A program made the position numbers and the translations under genes. From Bacteroidia bacterium 43-41 (GTDB lineage Bacteria; Bacteroidota; Bacteroidia; Bacteroidales; Dysgonomonadaceae): a DNA stretch of 64,000 nucleotides. This document shows, piece after piece, positions 55,973 through 64,000 of this stretch. The DNA lies in assembly GCA_001898165.1 (NCBI GenBank), contig MKTD01000060.1:1-64000 (forward strand), given 5' to 3'. Within the stretch, counting starts at the first letter, position 1, and the number at the start of each line of letters is the position of its first letter. The notes under the pieces were generated by a model. That model was not told where the DNA came from. It ran no database searches and saw nothing but the letters and a program-made list of their open reading frames with translations.

Positions 55973-56293
55973 TTAAAAAGTCACCGTTTTATCGGCCCAA
56001 ACAACTAAATTAACGCAATCTACCATGGTTGAGATCGGACAAGCTTCCGTGCTATTAAGCTGTCTCGATGTTAAGCAAGTTCCGCAGGCTAGTATTTCCC
56101 CGCCTACATTCACAAACGCTTTTAATTGTTCGGCAACATTGTATTTTTCGTGAGTCAATCCCTCACATTCAACGGCTTCTCCCATCAGAAAAACTTTCAC
56201 CTCATGCCCTTGTTTTTTTGCCGTAACAGCAAATCGAAAAGCATTCCATGCCTTTTCAAATTCTTTTGTTTCTAAGATGATTCCTATTTTCAT
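55973..56293 (-). CDS. DsrE-like family protein
   Basis: The 106-residue protein has the DsrE/DsrF alpha/beta fold: MKIGIILETKEFEKAWNAFRFAVTA in part, a VKVFLMGEAVECEG strand-loop, and a cysteine-bearing GGEILACGTCLTSRQL. The CGTC pair is in the position of the reactive Cys of sulfur-relay relatives. No other dsr or tus genes are nearby, so sulfur transfer is only a family hint. It follows the hemerythrin gene at 135 bases on the same strand and has its own promoter-like box. Confidence 0.85.
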   Translation of the reverse strand: MKIGIILETKEFEKAWNAFRFAVTAKKQGHEVKVFLMGEAVECEGLTHEKYNVAEQLKAFVNVGGEILACGTCLTSRQLNSTEACPISTMVDCVNLVVWADKTVTF

Positions 56294-56312
56294 AAACTAT
56301 AAAAAATTTTTA

Positions 56313-56341
56313 CAAATTTACATATTCAGACGCTAAATCAA
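56313..56341 (-). promoter_or_regulatory. Possible promoter of the DsrE-like gene
   Basis: On the minus strand TTG (56339-56341), 18 bases and TAAATTTG (56313-56320) fit the Bacteroidetes promoter pattern, 20 bases before the ATG. Confidence 0.5.
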
Positions 56342-56428
56342 TATCATTTTACCAGAAAAATATTTCCATGAGGGAAGCCACTATAACAATGGCCGGCCAG
56401 CAATATTCAACGGCAATTGGGGCGATTG

Positions 56429-57169
56429 TCAAAGCTTTGGAGTAAATTGTGACAGATCGTAAATCTCAAGTTGCTTTTCAATAATGGCAACCTTTTCGAC
56501 CATTGCTTCAAAGCCATCTTCACCGAAAAGCTCATGCTCCTTACGTTCGAAATCTTCACCTAAAGCGAAATATTCATTTTTGGAGACGATTTCCCTGATT
56601 GCCGGAAACAGGACCGTATCTTCCCTTGATCCGTGTGGACGATACATCCCGTTAAAATCGCCGAGCAGCTTCACCAGTTTCTGATTTTCGTCCATGCCTG
56701 CCAGTGATTTCATTTTTCCAAACTCCATGATCCGGTCGGTCAATATCCGTCCGGCCTTATGCTGCGAACGTAATACCTGAACCAAATCGGTTAACCGGTT
56801 AGCCTTTTCAAACCGGGGGAACAAGTAATCTTCTTCCAGCTTTTCGTGGTAATCCTCAATAAAAGTACGGATTATCTGTGCTGAATTATTCAGCACGGCC
56901 AAATCGAATGGTTCATTGTTAGTCAAATGCAACTTACAGGTATCATAAATTAGCAAAATCCTGTTCATGACACCATGCTCACGCATCAGATCTTCCGAAG
57001 GGGTTACTTCTCCTTCTTCTTCACTTTCCTCTTTGCAGGCGGATAGCAAACTCATACCGGTAACAGCGGCCAATGTGCCTAGCTTGACACCTTTTCTCAA
57101 AAAATCACGCCGTTTGCAGTCAGCGCCATCCACGGTAAACTGTTTGTTTTTATTTAAAGTTTCCATCAT
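56429..57169 (-). CDS. Tat-type exported hemerythrin-domain protein
   Basis: The 246-residue protein has a twin-arginine signal (CKRRDFLRKGVKLG) ending in a lipobox-like SLLSAC, so it is probably exported folded with its metal site and lipid-anchored. The hemerythrin four-helix bundle follows: HGVMNRIL, YHEKLEEDYLFPRFE (H-x3-E), SQHKAGRIL and PHGSREDTVLFPAI (H-x4-D), the ligands of a di-iron site. Such domains bind O2 or NO. It lies downstream of the NnrS-like gene, which suggests a shared NO or O2 function. Confidence 0.87.
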   Translation of the reverse strand: MMETLNKNKQFTVDGADCKRRDFLRKGVKLGTLAAVTGMSLLSACKEESEEEGEVTPSEDLMREHGVMNRILLIYDTCKLHLTNNEPFDLAVLNNSAQIIRTFIEDYHEKLEEDYLFPRFEKANRLTDLVQVLRSQHKAGRILTDRIMEFGKMKSLAGMDENQKLVKLLGDFNGMYRPHGSREDTVLFPAIREIVSKNEYFALGEDFERKEHELFGEDGFEAMVEKVAIIEKQLEIYDLSQFTPKL

Positions 57170-57281
57170 TTAATTTTTTAAGGGTTTATGAATTGTTGAA
57201 TCTTATTAAGTCCGTAATAATCATCGTGTTTATGAGACCTGTTTTCTTTATTTGGATAAAAAAACAGCACAAATACGATCA

Positions 57282-58628
57282 TTAAGGTTGATACGTATGC
57301 ATCCGTTTTCCGGCCTGTATATTTTTGATCAGTTCGTAGCCCCATAAGCCAAGCGCGGTGAGCTCAATAAAGCCCGAGATGCCTATAACCCCAAAGGCCT
57401 GAGGAAAAAAGTCCGTGGTTATCTGCGAAATAATACGCCAGGCATTGCCTAAGTTGAGCAGGATGAAGACTGCCCAAAGCGAGTTTGTTTTCCGTATGTC
57501 GATCCCCGAGAATATAGGTACTACTTTGGAAGAGACACCCACAATCATCATCATTATAAAACCGACTGTCAACGCATGGCGATAAGCGCCAAAGTAGGCA
57601 TGCGAGAAAGGATTTTCACCTCCTGTCATGGGTAGATAAATACCGAACATATAATAGGGCCCGAACGCCAAAAGCAACATGGCCACGATAAACCAGAGAT
57701 AGGCTGCCCTAATAAACTTTAAACTCCTGTCGCTGCCCTCCGGCACCCGTCTGAACAGCCGGAACTGGATGGGTGTGCCAATGGCAGCCACTAACAGGAT
57801 GATGTAAGATATGCCGTTGGCTGCGTGCCACCAGTGAACGCCGGTAGTCATGCCGGCCGTAAACGAGATAACACCGAAAAGAATGGCCCCGTTAACTCCC
57901 CACAGCAGAAATTTTCTCCAGCGTGATGAAGGCTCACGAAATCCGTAAGCATGCGGCAGGATATGTAACGACATGCCAAGGATCATCACCACGGCAATTC
58001 CAAGCGTTTGAATATCACGATAAGGTATATTGAATGAGGATACGTTGAAGAGAAATTCTTCCTCGGTTCCTGCCGATTCGAAGAGACTGAAAATTATTGG
58101 ATTGATGATCGCTGCCAGAAGGAACCAACCAAGCGCGGCATAGATGAAGCCGTCGTTATTTCTTCTGACATGTGTACCACGCAGGGTACGCACAACGACC
58201 AATACAAAGATAGCCACCGCTACAAGCTGCAATCCCCCCGCGGCAACTCCAAGCAGGAGGTAGGGTGGCCGGGGAGCTATAACATGAGCCCATGCCTGCA
58301 GCAGGATGCCTGTAATCATAAGAGGCAATGCCGAAAGGGCTAAACGGGGACGCCATAAAGTTATTCCTGTATAGCGGGGTATTGCCTGAAAGGAAAAGCC
58401 CATGATGAAAAGGCCCACAAAGCCGAATACCATAGCATGCCCATGCGCCAGCACCCAGGAATAGTCGATACCGTGGAAACTCCCTTCCAACCCGATGAGG
58501 AGCAAATTAATGGCTCCCCACATGCAACCCAGTGTGAATATAATCACTAAGGCACTGATAAAGAAAAAACGATAGATCCTGTTGGCCAACGGGACCTTTA
58601 CGTGACCGGATAACAGATTGTTATACAT
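57282..58628 (-). CDS. NnrS/heme-copper-oxidase-like membrane protein
   Basis: The 448-residue protein has about 12 transmembrane helices. Several helices carry histidines suited to heme binding: WVLAHGHAMVFGFVG, MSLHILPHAYGF, GVHWWHAANG and AYRHALTVGFI. The layout resembles subunit I of cbb3-type oxidases and NnrS, a heme-copper membrane protein linked to NO stress. The oxidase catalytic loop and partner subunits are not encoded here, so I favour an NnrS-like role over a terminal oxidase. Downstream is the hemerythrin gene, 112 bases away. Confidence 0.72.
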   Translation of the reverse strand: MYNNLLSGHVKVPLANRIYRFFFISALVIIFTLGCMWGAINLLLIGLEGSFHGIDYSWVLAHGHAMVFGFVGLFIMGFSFQAIPRYTGITLWRPRLALSALPLMITGILLQAWAHVIAPRPPYLLLGVAAGGLQLVAVAIFVLVVVRTLRGTHVRRNNDGFIYAALGWFLLAAIINPIIFSLFESAGTEEEFLFNVSSFNIPYRDIQTLGIAVVMILGMSLHILPHAYGFREPSSRWRKFLLWGVNGAILFGVISFTAGMTTGVHWWHAANGISYIILLVAAIGTPIQFRLFRRVPEGSDRSLKFIRAAYLWFIVAMLLLAFGPYYMFGIYLPMTGGENPFSHAYFGAYRHALTVGFIMMMIVGVSSKVVPIFSGIDIRKTNSLWAVFILLNLGNAWRIISQITTDFFPQAFGVIGISGFIELTALGLWGYELIKNIQAGKRMHTYQP

Positions 58629-58704
58629 TGATTAATATATATTTATTGCCCACACCAAAGGACATAGAGATTTCCTTGTATGCAGCAAGCTGTGATTAAA
58701 AAAA

Positions 58705-58735
58705 CAAATATATAGGTTATTCTTTGTATGACAAA
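58705..58735 (-). promoter_or_regulatory. Promoter of the NnrS-like-hemerythrin pair
   Basis: On the minus strand TTTG (58732-58735), 19 bases and TATATTTG (58705-58712) form a full-consensus Bacteroidetes promoter about 77 bases before the NnrS-like start. Confidence 0.65.
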
Positions 58736-58777
58736 ATTTCCTTTGAAAATCTTATCCGAGGCAACACGCATCCCGAC

Positions 58778-59398
58778 TCATACCGGCAAATAGATCAACT
58801 TCTTGGTTTCAAAGAAAGATTCGGAAAAGTATTTGTCGAGGGAGAAAACCTCCACTTTACCCTTAAACGGGGATAGCTCCGGGGCTAAATTTCCGCCTTT
58901 AAGGCAGATAATACCGTTGGGGAGAGCATTTTTTTGTTCGCTGGAGATATTTTTTCGTACAACTCTCACCAAATCGGGCAACGGCATTACGGCACGGCTT
59001 ACCACGAAGTCGAACTTCCGTTTTTCGTCCTCCATACGCGAATGTATAAAGTCCACGTTCTGTAAGCCGATGGCTTGCGAGACTTCACGGGCAACTTTAA
59101 TCTTTTTCCCAATACTGTCCAGCAGCAAAAAGTTGACTTCCGGAAAAAACAGGGCTAACGGGATACCGGGAAACCCGCCCCCGGTTCCTACATCGATTAT
59201 GGACGTACCGGGTTGAAAGCGGATATATTTTGCAATGGCAAGCGAATGCAAAACATGGTGGAGATAAAGGTTATCGATATCCTTACGCGAAATGACGTTT
59301 ATCCGGGAATTCCAGTCGGAATATAAATCAAAAAGGGCATCGATCTGCTCTTTCTGTTTTGCGGAAAGTGAGGGAAAATATTTATCGATGATGCTCAC
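58778..59398 (-). CDS. rsmG: 16S rRNA (guanine527-N7)-methyltransferase RsmG
   Basis: RsmG methylates G527 in the 530 loop of 16S rRNA. The SAM site is IIDVGTGGGFPGIPLALFFP, preceded by the family segment NRINVISRKDIDNLYLHHVLHSL in part. A later VVSRAVMPLPDLV segment is conserved. The 206 residues match the family length. Its start overlaps the stop of the DUF3298 gene by four bases (ATGA), showing coupling. Confidence 0.95.
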   Translation of the reverse strand: MSIIDKYFPSLSAKQKEQIDALFDLYSDWNSRINVISRKDIDNLYLHHVLHSLAIAKYIRFQPGTSIIDVGTGGGFPGIPLALFFPEVNFLLLDSIGKKIKVAREVSQAIGLQNVDFIHSRMEDEKRKFDFVVSRAVMPLPDLVRVVRKNISSEQKNALPNGIICLKGGNLAPELSPFKGKVEVFSLDKYFSESFFETKKLIYLPV

Positions 59399-60303
59399 TG
59401 CTGCCGGAATAACTTTGAGACAATGGAATTCTCACGCAACAAAGAACGGACAGCCGGATACGGAATAAAGACCTGGGGTACCTGAAGCTGATAAGCCGAG
59501 TATTCTCCCTTATTAAATGTGTAGGTTATCCCCTTATCGGTGATAAGAAAATTTTTGTTCGGCATAATTTCATCAACACCGAAGAAACCCAAATCTTCGA
59601 GCTCCTGAATAGACTTCACATCGTTTGCTTCCAACAACGCGTTTTGAAGGATAGGGCGCAGAGCCAGATCGTAACCGGCAGAAAAAATATCACCTTCACT
59701 CATCAGTTCACCACTCGACAGGTCAAGCACATAATTTTTAATGGTTTCGTATGACATCCGGCCGCCTTTATTATTAGTTTGTCTTACCTGAAACGAGATA
59801 ATCCCATATTGGTTGTAAACAATCGTATCGGAAAGGGTTTCGTAATAAGAATAGAAAACTTCAGGAAGATAACCGGGATCATCGGCGGCAATAAATAGAC
59901 CATCTAACGTATCGCTGGTATGTTCCTGCAAAGGTTTATTGACCTTATAAATTTCCGCATCGTTTTTGTAATTCCCTATATAATTCCGGACGTATCCGTC
60001 AACGGCTTCCTGAACGGACAGACTATCGTAGCTTACACCGATAACCGCTCTTAAAAAAACACTTTTGGCTGCCTGAGCATCGAAATTATCAGTACTCTTC
60101 GGATAAATAAAGTTCAATGTCAGGTTGCACGAGGGATTTTCCGGATTATTATCCAGGAAGTATCTCTTTTCTATGTTTATCGTGTCAAACTCTATCCCAT
60201 TATCGGCTTTAAACAAACTTTTCTTGTTGTTATTACAAGAGAACAAGAGTAAAGAGAGCAAAACGGCCGCAAAGAATGAAAACCCAAATACTTTTTGTTT
60301 CAT
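59395..60303 (-). CDS. DUF3298/DUF4163 (RsiV-like) lipoprotein
   Basis: The 302-residue lipoprotein (signal ends LLLFSC) has a DUF4163-like first half (NLTLNFIYPKSTDNFDAQAAKS in part) and a DUF3298-like second half with ISFQVRQTNNKGGRMS and GITYTFNKGEYSAYQLQVPQVFIPY. The C-terminal domain is related to that of the anti-sigma factor RsiV, a lysozyme sensor, but no transmembrane anti-sigma region is present. Function in Bacteroidetes is unknown. It is co-translated with rsmG. Confidence 0.82.
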   Translation of the reverse strand: MKQKVFGFSFFAAVLLSLLLFSCNNNKKSLFKADNGIEFDTINIEKRYFLDNNPENPSCNLTLNFIYPKSTDNFDAQAAKSVFLRAVIGVSYDSLSVQEAVDGYVRNYIGNYKNDAEIYKVNKPLQEHTSDTLDGLFIAADDPGYLPEVFYSYYETLSDTIVYNQYGIISFQVRQTNNKGGRMSYETIKNYVLDLSSGELMSEGDIFSAGYDLALRPILQNALLEANDVKSIQELEDLGFFGVDEIMPNKNFLITDKGITYTFNKGEYSAYQLQVPQVFIPYPAVRSLLRENSIVSKLFRQQ

Positions 60304-60370
60304 CTGTTAAAAAATATTTATGCAAATATACTCATTTTCTTTTTTACACTTACTTCAAAACCGTTAAAAT

Positions 60371-60408
60371 AAAAGAGAATAATCTTTTTTTCTTGATTAT
60401 TCCCTTTT
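60371..60408 (-). terminator. Terminator of the cyd operon
   Basis: AAAAGAGAATAATC (60371-60384) pairs with GATTATTCCCTTTT (60395-60408) with one mismatch around a ten-base loop. On the minus strand the stem ends in UUUU followed by AUUUU. It lies 34 bases after cydB. Confidence 0.75.
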
Positions 60409-60441
60409 AAGATCATGCCAGACAGCACTATTTACCATTAC

Positions 60442-61596
60442 TCAATATGCATGTCCGTCATCTTTCAGGTCTTCGAGTTTCAGTTTTTTCCCTTCCAGCG
60501 CCCTCCAGGCATAAACGATGTAGGCAAGTACAAAAGGAACAAGCAATGAAACAATAGACATAGCCGTCAACGTGAACTCACTGGAAGATGAATTTTGCAC
60601 GGTAAGCGAGCTTTGTAAATTGGTGTATGAAGGATAATACGCCGTATTGTTATATCCGGCCACCAGTAGCAACATGGTCACCGCCAACACAGTACCTATC
60701 CCTGTAAACCAAATTCCCTTGTTGAACGACTTGTTTAGCACCGTACCGGAAATTCCCCACAAAACAGCCACGACACCCACTAAGAAAATAACAAGCACTA
60801 CAGGCATCTGAATGAAATTGTGAAGGTATTTGTATGGTTCCATAAATACCTCCCTGGTATCCGGATTAACGGCATAGCCGTCTGAAACCAACGTCCAGAT
60901 TAAGAAAGCAAGGAAGAACACAACAAACGGCACACCGTTATACAAGGTATATTTTCTCGATCTCTCGTGCAACACTTTATGATCCAGCCTATTCACAAAA
61001 AACAAGCTGGCCATTGTCCTTGCCAGGAAAAGGACTGCCAATCCCAAGCACCAGTTCCTCAGGTTCCCCAATGCTTCGAGGCCGTGGAGCGGATTGTCCC
61101 ATCCGCTCATCACGCTTCCGGCTGCTCCGAAATTGACCAGATTCACCTTGTTGATGGTAAATTCCGATCCGGTGAAGAATGTGGCAACAGCAACTCCTAA
61201 TATAAAAGTCCCGATTATCCCGTTGAAGAACAGGAATGCCCGGTAAGTTTTCGGTCCGAACACATTGCCCGGCTTCGATTGAAATTCATAGGAGACGGCC
61301 TGTACTACAAAAGAGAATAAAAGCAACATCCAAACCCAGTATGCTCCGCCGAAGCTTGTGGCGTAAAACAACGGGAACGATGCAAAAAAAGCACCTCCGA
61401 ACGTTACTAAAGTGGTAAATGTGTACTCCCATTTGCGCCCAAGAGCATTTATGACCAGTTTCTTTTCATCTTCTGTCTTCGAAATCGAATGAATCATCGA
61501 TTGTCCGCCTTGCACAAAAAGAAGAAATACCAGTAATCCTCCCAACAGAGATATTATAAACCACCAGTAATTCTGTAAAAATTCGTAAGTTATCAT
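60442..61596 (-). CDS. cydB: Cytochrome bd ubiquinol oxidase subunit II
   Basis: CydB is the structural partner of CydA in bd oxidase. The 384-residue protein shows the N-terminal WWFIISLLGGLLVFLLFVQGG segment, the EWEYTFTTLVTFGGAFFASFP-type second helix (here KWEYTFTTLVTFGGAFFA) and about eight to nine helices. It lies 45 bases after cydA. With CydA it reduces O2 to water at low oxygen and conserves energy by charge separation, typical for nanaerobic Bacteroidales. Confidence 0.95.
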   Translation of the reverse strand: MITYEFLQNYWWFIISLLGGLLVFLLFVQGGQSMIHSISKTEDEKKLVINALGRKWEYTFTTLVTFGGAFFASFPLFYATSFGGAYWVWMLLLFSFVVQAVSYEFQSKPGNVFGPKTYRAFLFFNGIIGTFILGVAVATFFTGSEFTINKVNLVNFGAAGSVMSGWDNPLHGLEALGNLRNWCLGLAVLFLARTMASLFFVNRLDHKVLHERSRKYTLYNGVPFVVFFLAFLIWTLVSDGYAVNPDTREVFMEPYKYLHNFIQMPVVLVIFLVGVVAVLWGISGTVLNKSFNKGIWFTGIGTVLAVTMLLLVAGYNNTAYYPSYTNLQSSLTVQNSSSSEFTLTAMSIVSLLVPFVLAYIVYAWRALEGKKLKLEDLKDDGHAY

Positions 61597-61641
61597 AATT
61601 TGCTAATGTTTTTAAAGTTTATAAATATATTCTGCGAAAGA

Positions 61642-63186
61642 TTAAAAATCAGGGCCTTTTCGAATCTGTTTCAGCATAATGGTAACCTCCGCGACAAGCA
61701 AGACTGTGAACAATACCGCGAAGAGAATAAAGGTTGTCATCACGTTTCCTGCCGGAACTCCCGACACTGCCGCCTGAACAGGCAGCACATCCTGAATTGT
61801 CCACGGCTGGCGCCCCACTTCGGCAACCACCCACCCGAACTGACTTGCCAGATAGGCCAGTAGAATGCTCCACAAACCAATATATTGCAATACTTTGGAG
61901 TTTTCCATTTTTTTCTTCTGGTGGAAATACCAAACCACAGCAAAGAACAAGATGAAATATCCGCCAACCAACACCATAAAATGGAACATATAGAACGTGA
62001 GCGGAACATTCGGAATTACATCTTTTTCCTTTTCAAGGAATCCATAGCCAAAATAGCTGTAATTATCCTTAATTACCTTTTCAAAATTGGCGGCATCGGT
62101 ATCCCTTCCTTCGCTCTTTGCCTGTTGATAATCGGCCAGCGCCTTATGCGCAAGTAAACCGCGCTCTCTTTTTTCCCGGAAAGACAAGGCGGTGGTGCCA
62201 TCGGGCAACGTATATCCGCCATCAATAACGTCCTTAATTCCGGGTACAAACGCGTTTATATTTCTGTAACCCATTAAGGAGAGCAGCTTGGGAATTTCTA
62301 TTTTAAACAGATAAGGATTTATATCGTCATTGTATGCTTCTTTTTTCGGATTTAATAAACCGATTGCCACCAATCCGGCACCTTCTTTCCCTTCGTATAA
62401 ACCTTCCATAGCGGCAAGCTTCATCGGTTGCTTTTGCGTAACCTCGTAAGCGGATCCATCACCGCTGACGGCAATCAAAATAAAAGATATCAATCCGAAT
62501 ATAGTTGCAATTTTTATACTCCTGAGCGCAAAATCCTGATGCCTCTTCTTTATCAGGTACCAACTGCTTACGCCCACCACAAATGCGGCTCCCAGGCCCC
62601 ACGATGAAGTAACCGTATGAAAAAATTTGTTCATCGCGATGGAGGATCCGGCCACAGCCCAGAAATCGACCATTTCGTTCCTCATGGTATCGGGATTAAA
62701 TTCCATCCCCACAGGATACTGCATCCAGGCGTTTGCCACAAGGATCCAAAATGCGGACAACGTGGCTCCAAGCGTCACTAGCCAAGTTGATGCCAGGTGC
62801 ATTTTTTTGCTTACCCGGTTCCATCCGAAAAACATAATAGAGATAAATGTTGCTTCCAGAAAGAACGCCAAAATACCTTCAATAGCCAGTGGAGCACCAA
62901 AAATATCACCCACAAACAGACTGTAATTCGACCAGTTTGTCCCGAACTGAAATTCCAGAATAATACCTGTAGCTACACCAATCGCGAAATTTATACCAAA
63001 AAGAATTTGCCAGAACTTGGCGGTTTTTTTCCATTTTTCATCTCCGGTCCTCACGTAAATGGTTTCCATGATAGCCATAATAACACCCAATCCAAGCGTG
63101 AGCGGAACAAAAATCCAATGATAGCCGGCTGTTAAGGCAAATTGTCCTCTTGCCCAGCCAACAGCTGCATTCAGTAATAAGTCCAT
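61642..63186 (-). CDS. cydA: Cytochrome bd ubiquinol oxidase subunit I
   Basis: CydA carries the hemes and the quinol site. Visible markers are ARGQFALTAGYHWIFVPLTLG with the high-spin heme ligand His (residue 23), AIEGILAFFLEATFISIMF with the conserved Glu residues, and GRQPWTIQDVLP in the quinol/heme region. The Q-loop (about residues 235-360) is long, with a large inserted hydrophilic part. The 514 residues are typical. It follows the small DUF4492 gene by 32 bases. Confidence 0.96.
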   Translation of the reverse strand: MDLLLNAAVGWARGQFALTAGYHWIFVPLTLGLGVIMAIMETIYVRTGDEKWKKTAKFWQILFGINFAIGVATGIILEFQFGTNWSNYSLFVGDIFGAPLAIEGILAFFLEATFISIMFFGWNRVSKKMHLASTWLVTLGATLSAFWILVANAWMQYPVGMEFNPDTMRNEMVDFWAVAGSSIAMNKFFHTVTSSWGLGAAFVVGVSSWYLIKKRHQDFALRSIKIATIFGLISFILIAVSGDGSAYEVTQKQPMKLAAMEGLYEGKEGAGLVAIGLLNPKKEAYNDDINPYLFKIEIPKLLSLMGYRNINAFVPGIKDVIDGGYTLPDGTTALSFREKRERGLLAHKALADYQQAKSEGRDTDAANFEKVIKDNYSYFGYGFLEKEKDVIPNVPLTFYMFHFMVLVGGYFILFFAVVWYFHQKKKMENSKVLQYIGLWSILLAYLASQFGWVVAEVGRQPWTIQDVLPVQAAVSGVPAGNVMTTFILFAVLFTVLLVAEVTIMLKQIRKGPDF

Positions 63187-63218
63187 AAATCTTTCAAAGA
63201 TTAAATTTGTTAATAATT

Positions 63219-63467
63219 CTATTTTCCTGAATCGAAAGACGACCTTTCAATCATTTGTTCACGCACATATCCCGCTTTTTCCGATTCATCGTTCACTTGT
63301 AACTTGAGAAAATCCGGAAAAAAGATGGGTCTTAATATGGCAAACATTATAATGAGCTTTATAATCACTATTATCCATAGTGTTCTACCGAGCTTCGACA
63401 TACCGGTAAAACCTTCCCAAAACATGCTGAACCAATTGAAGGTCTCTTCCTTTACTGCTGAATCCAT
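63219..63467 (-). CDS. DUF4492 protein, cytochrome bd-associated small membrane protein
   Basis: The 82-residue protein (ATG 63467; a longer frame from 63500 is possible) has one transmembrane helix (LWIIVIIKLIIMFAILRPIFF) after the short segment WFSMFWEGFTGMSKLGRT. DUF4492 genes occur directly before cydAB in many Bacteroidetes, so it may be a small accessory subunit like CydX, but that role is inference. Confidence 0.85.
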   Translation of the reverse strand: MDSAVKEETFNWFSMFWEGFTGMSKLGRTLWIIVIIKLIIMFAILRPIFFPDFLKLQVNDESEKAGYVREQMIERSSFDSGK

Positions 63468-63507
63468 AAAATGCGTGATTTTTAAATTAAACATAAACAC
63501 GGAGAAG

Positions 63508-63819
63508 CTATGCTTGCCCCATTCCTCCTATAGGAGGAAGAAAACCGGGATTTTCGTTGTTTACCGAAATGGTCCCGTTCATTTTTTCAAATTTATCGAT
63601 ATTATCTCTCAAAGCTAAAAGGAGCCTTTTAGCGTGTTCGGGCGTGAGAATAATACGCGATTTCACTTTTGCCTTGGGAATACCCGGAACAATCCGCACA
63701 AAATCTATCACAAATTCCGAAGAAGAGTGTGAGATTATGGCTAAATTTGAATATATTCCCTGAGCGATTTCTTCTGTGAGCTCTATTTGAATTTGATTAT
63801 CGTTGCTGAAATTTTCCAT
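63508..63819 (-). CDS. DUF3467 family protein
   Basis: The 103-residue protein matches DUF3467: QIELTEEIAQGIYSNLAIISHSSSEFVIDFVRI in part, then a SRIILTPEHAKRLLLALRDNI helix and a Gly/Pro-rich tail. It looks like a small dimerising beta/helix domain without a known activity. It is the first gene of the row DUF3467-DUF4492-cydA-cydB, with seven bases to the longer DUF4492 frame, so it should be transcribed with the oxidase. Confidence 0.87.
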   Translation of the reverse strand: MENFSNDNQIQIELTEEIAQGIYSNLAIISHSSSEFVIDFVRIVPGIPKAKVKSRIILTPEHAKRLLLALRDNIDKFEKMNGTISVNNENPGFLPPIGGMGQA

Positions 63820-63895
63820 TGATTAAAAAAATTAAACATTAAGCTTGGAAAGGATGACAAAAGCCAAACAAAGAAAAATAAATTTTCTTAATCTA

Positions 63896-63903
63896 CAAAG
63901 CTA
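63896..63903 (-). promoter_or_regulatory. Possible -7 promoter box of the DUF3467-cyd operon
   Basis: On the minus strand TAGCTTTG matches TAnnTTTG about 77 bases before the DUF3467 start. A -33 element at 19-21 bases is not clear. The rest of 63820-64000 holds no gene I can see. Confidence 0.4.
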
Positions 63904-64000
63904 TCTATAAAAGAAAATGCAGAAATGTTCTACTTAAACTCAGAAACTGTTTAAATTTCTTACGAAAAAAGTAAATAACTCAACTTTCACATGTATCAAC

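Noticed and set aside
1-64000. CRISPR array, prophage or rRNA operon
   Set aside because: I saw no regularly spaced direct repeats, no cas, phage structural or integrase genes, and no rRNA sequence.

Overview
The window looks like a chromosomal segment of a Bacteroidales bacterium, most likely close to the Dysgonomonadaceae/Porphyromonadaceae group; the family-level placement is inference. Supporting signs are SusC/SusD pairs, a hybrid two-component system with a periplasmic propeller, Bacteroidetes-type promoters (TTTG, then about 19-20 bases, then TAnnTTTG), and Bacteroidetes-typical small families (DUF349, DUF4286, DUF3467, DUF4492).

Layout. 1-1.3 kb: decayed RHS/YD-repeat gene. 1.5-8.8 kb: a CarboxypepD_reg-like protein, a GDPD-type phosphodiesterase, an HD hydrolase and HemW on the plus strand; a porin and a membrane-anchored solute-binding protein on the minus strand. 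8.8-16.3 kb: a complete histidine operon hisG-D-C-B-H-A-F-IE, preceded by a leader peptide with five His codons and an attenuator hairpin, and followed on the opposite strand by tRNA-His. 16.7-20.6 kb: bifunctional-nuclease-like protein, RsmE, an M81 peptidase-like lipoprotein, endonuclease III and a small membrane protein.

20.6-44.8 kb: a large minus-strand polysaccharide utilisation locus (PUL). Read in transcription order it is SusC, SusD, a DUF3823 lipoprotein, a DUF4965/glutaminase-like lipoprotein, GH76-like, GH127, GH43, a clan GH-A enzyme, the hybrid sensor-regulator, GH2, an Asp-box (sialidase/GH93-like) protein, GH43 and an aldose 1-epimerase. A small HTH regulator is divergent from susC, and a 39-bp inverted repeat covers the predicted susC promoter. 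The enzyme set suggests an arabinose-bearing plant glycan; this is inference.

44.8-54.7 kb: housekeeping genes: DUF349 protein, a small membrane protein, the operon MBL hydrolase-gcvP-era-der, tRNA-Ala(GGC), DUF4286 and ruvC. 54.8-56 kb: a scar region with an AraC-regulator fragment, an IS200-type element and a 110-bp MITE-like inverted-repeat element. 56-58.6 kb: DsrE-like, hemerythrin and NnrS-like genes, possibly for nitric oxide or oxygen stress. 58.8-63.8 kb: rsmG, a DUF3298 lipoprotein, and DUF3467-DUF4492-cydA-cydB encoding a bd-type oxidase for micro-oxic respiration.

The observations I rate highest are the self-consistent His attenuator upstream of hisG, the inverted repeat over the PUL promoter, the MITE-like element, and a 45-bp duplication linking a GH43 3' end to the intergenic region near tRNA-His.
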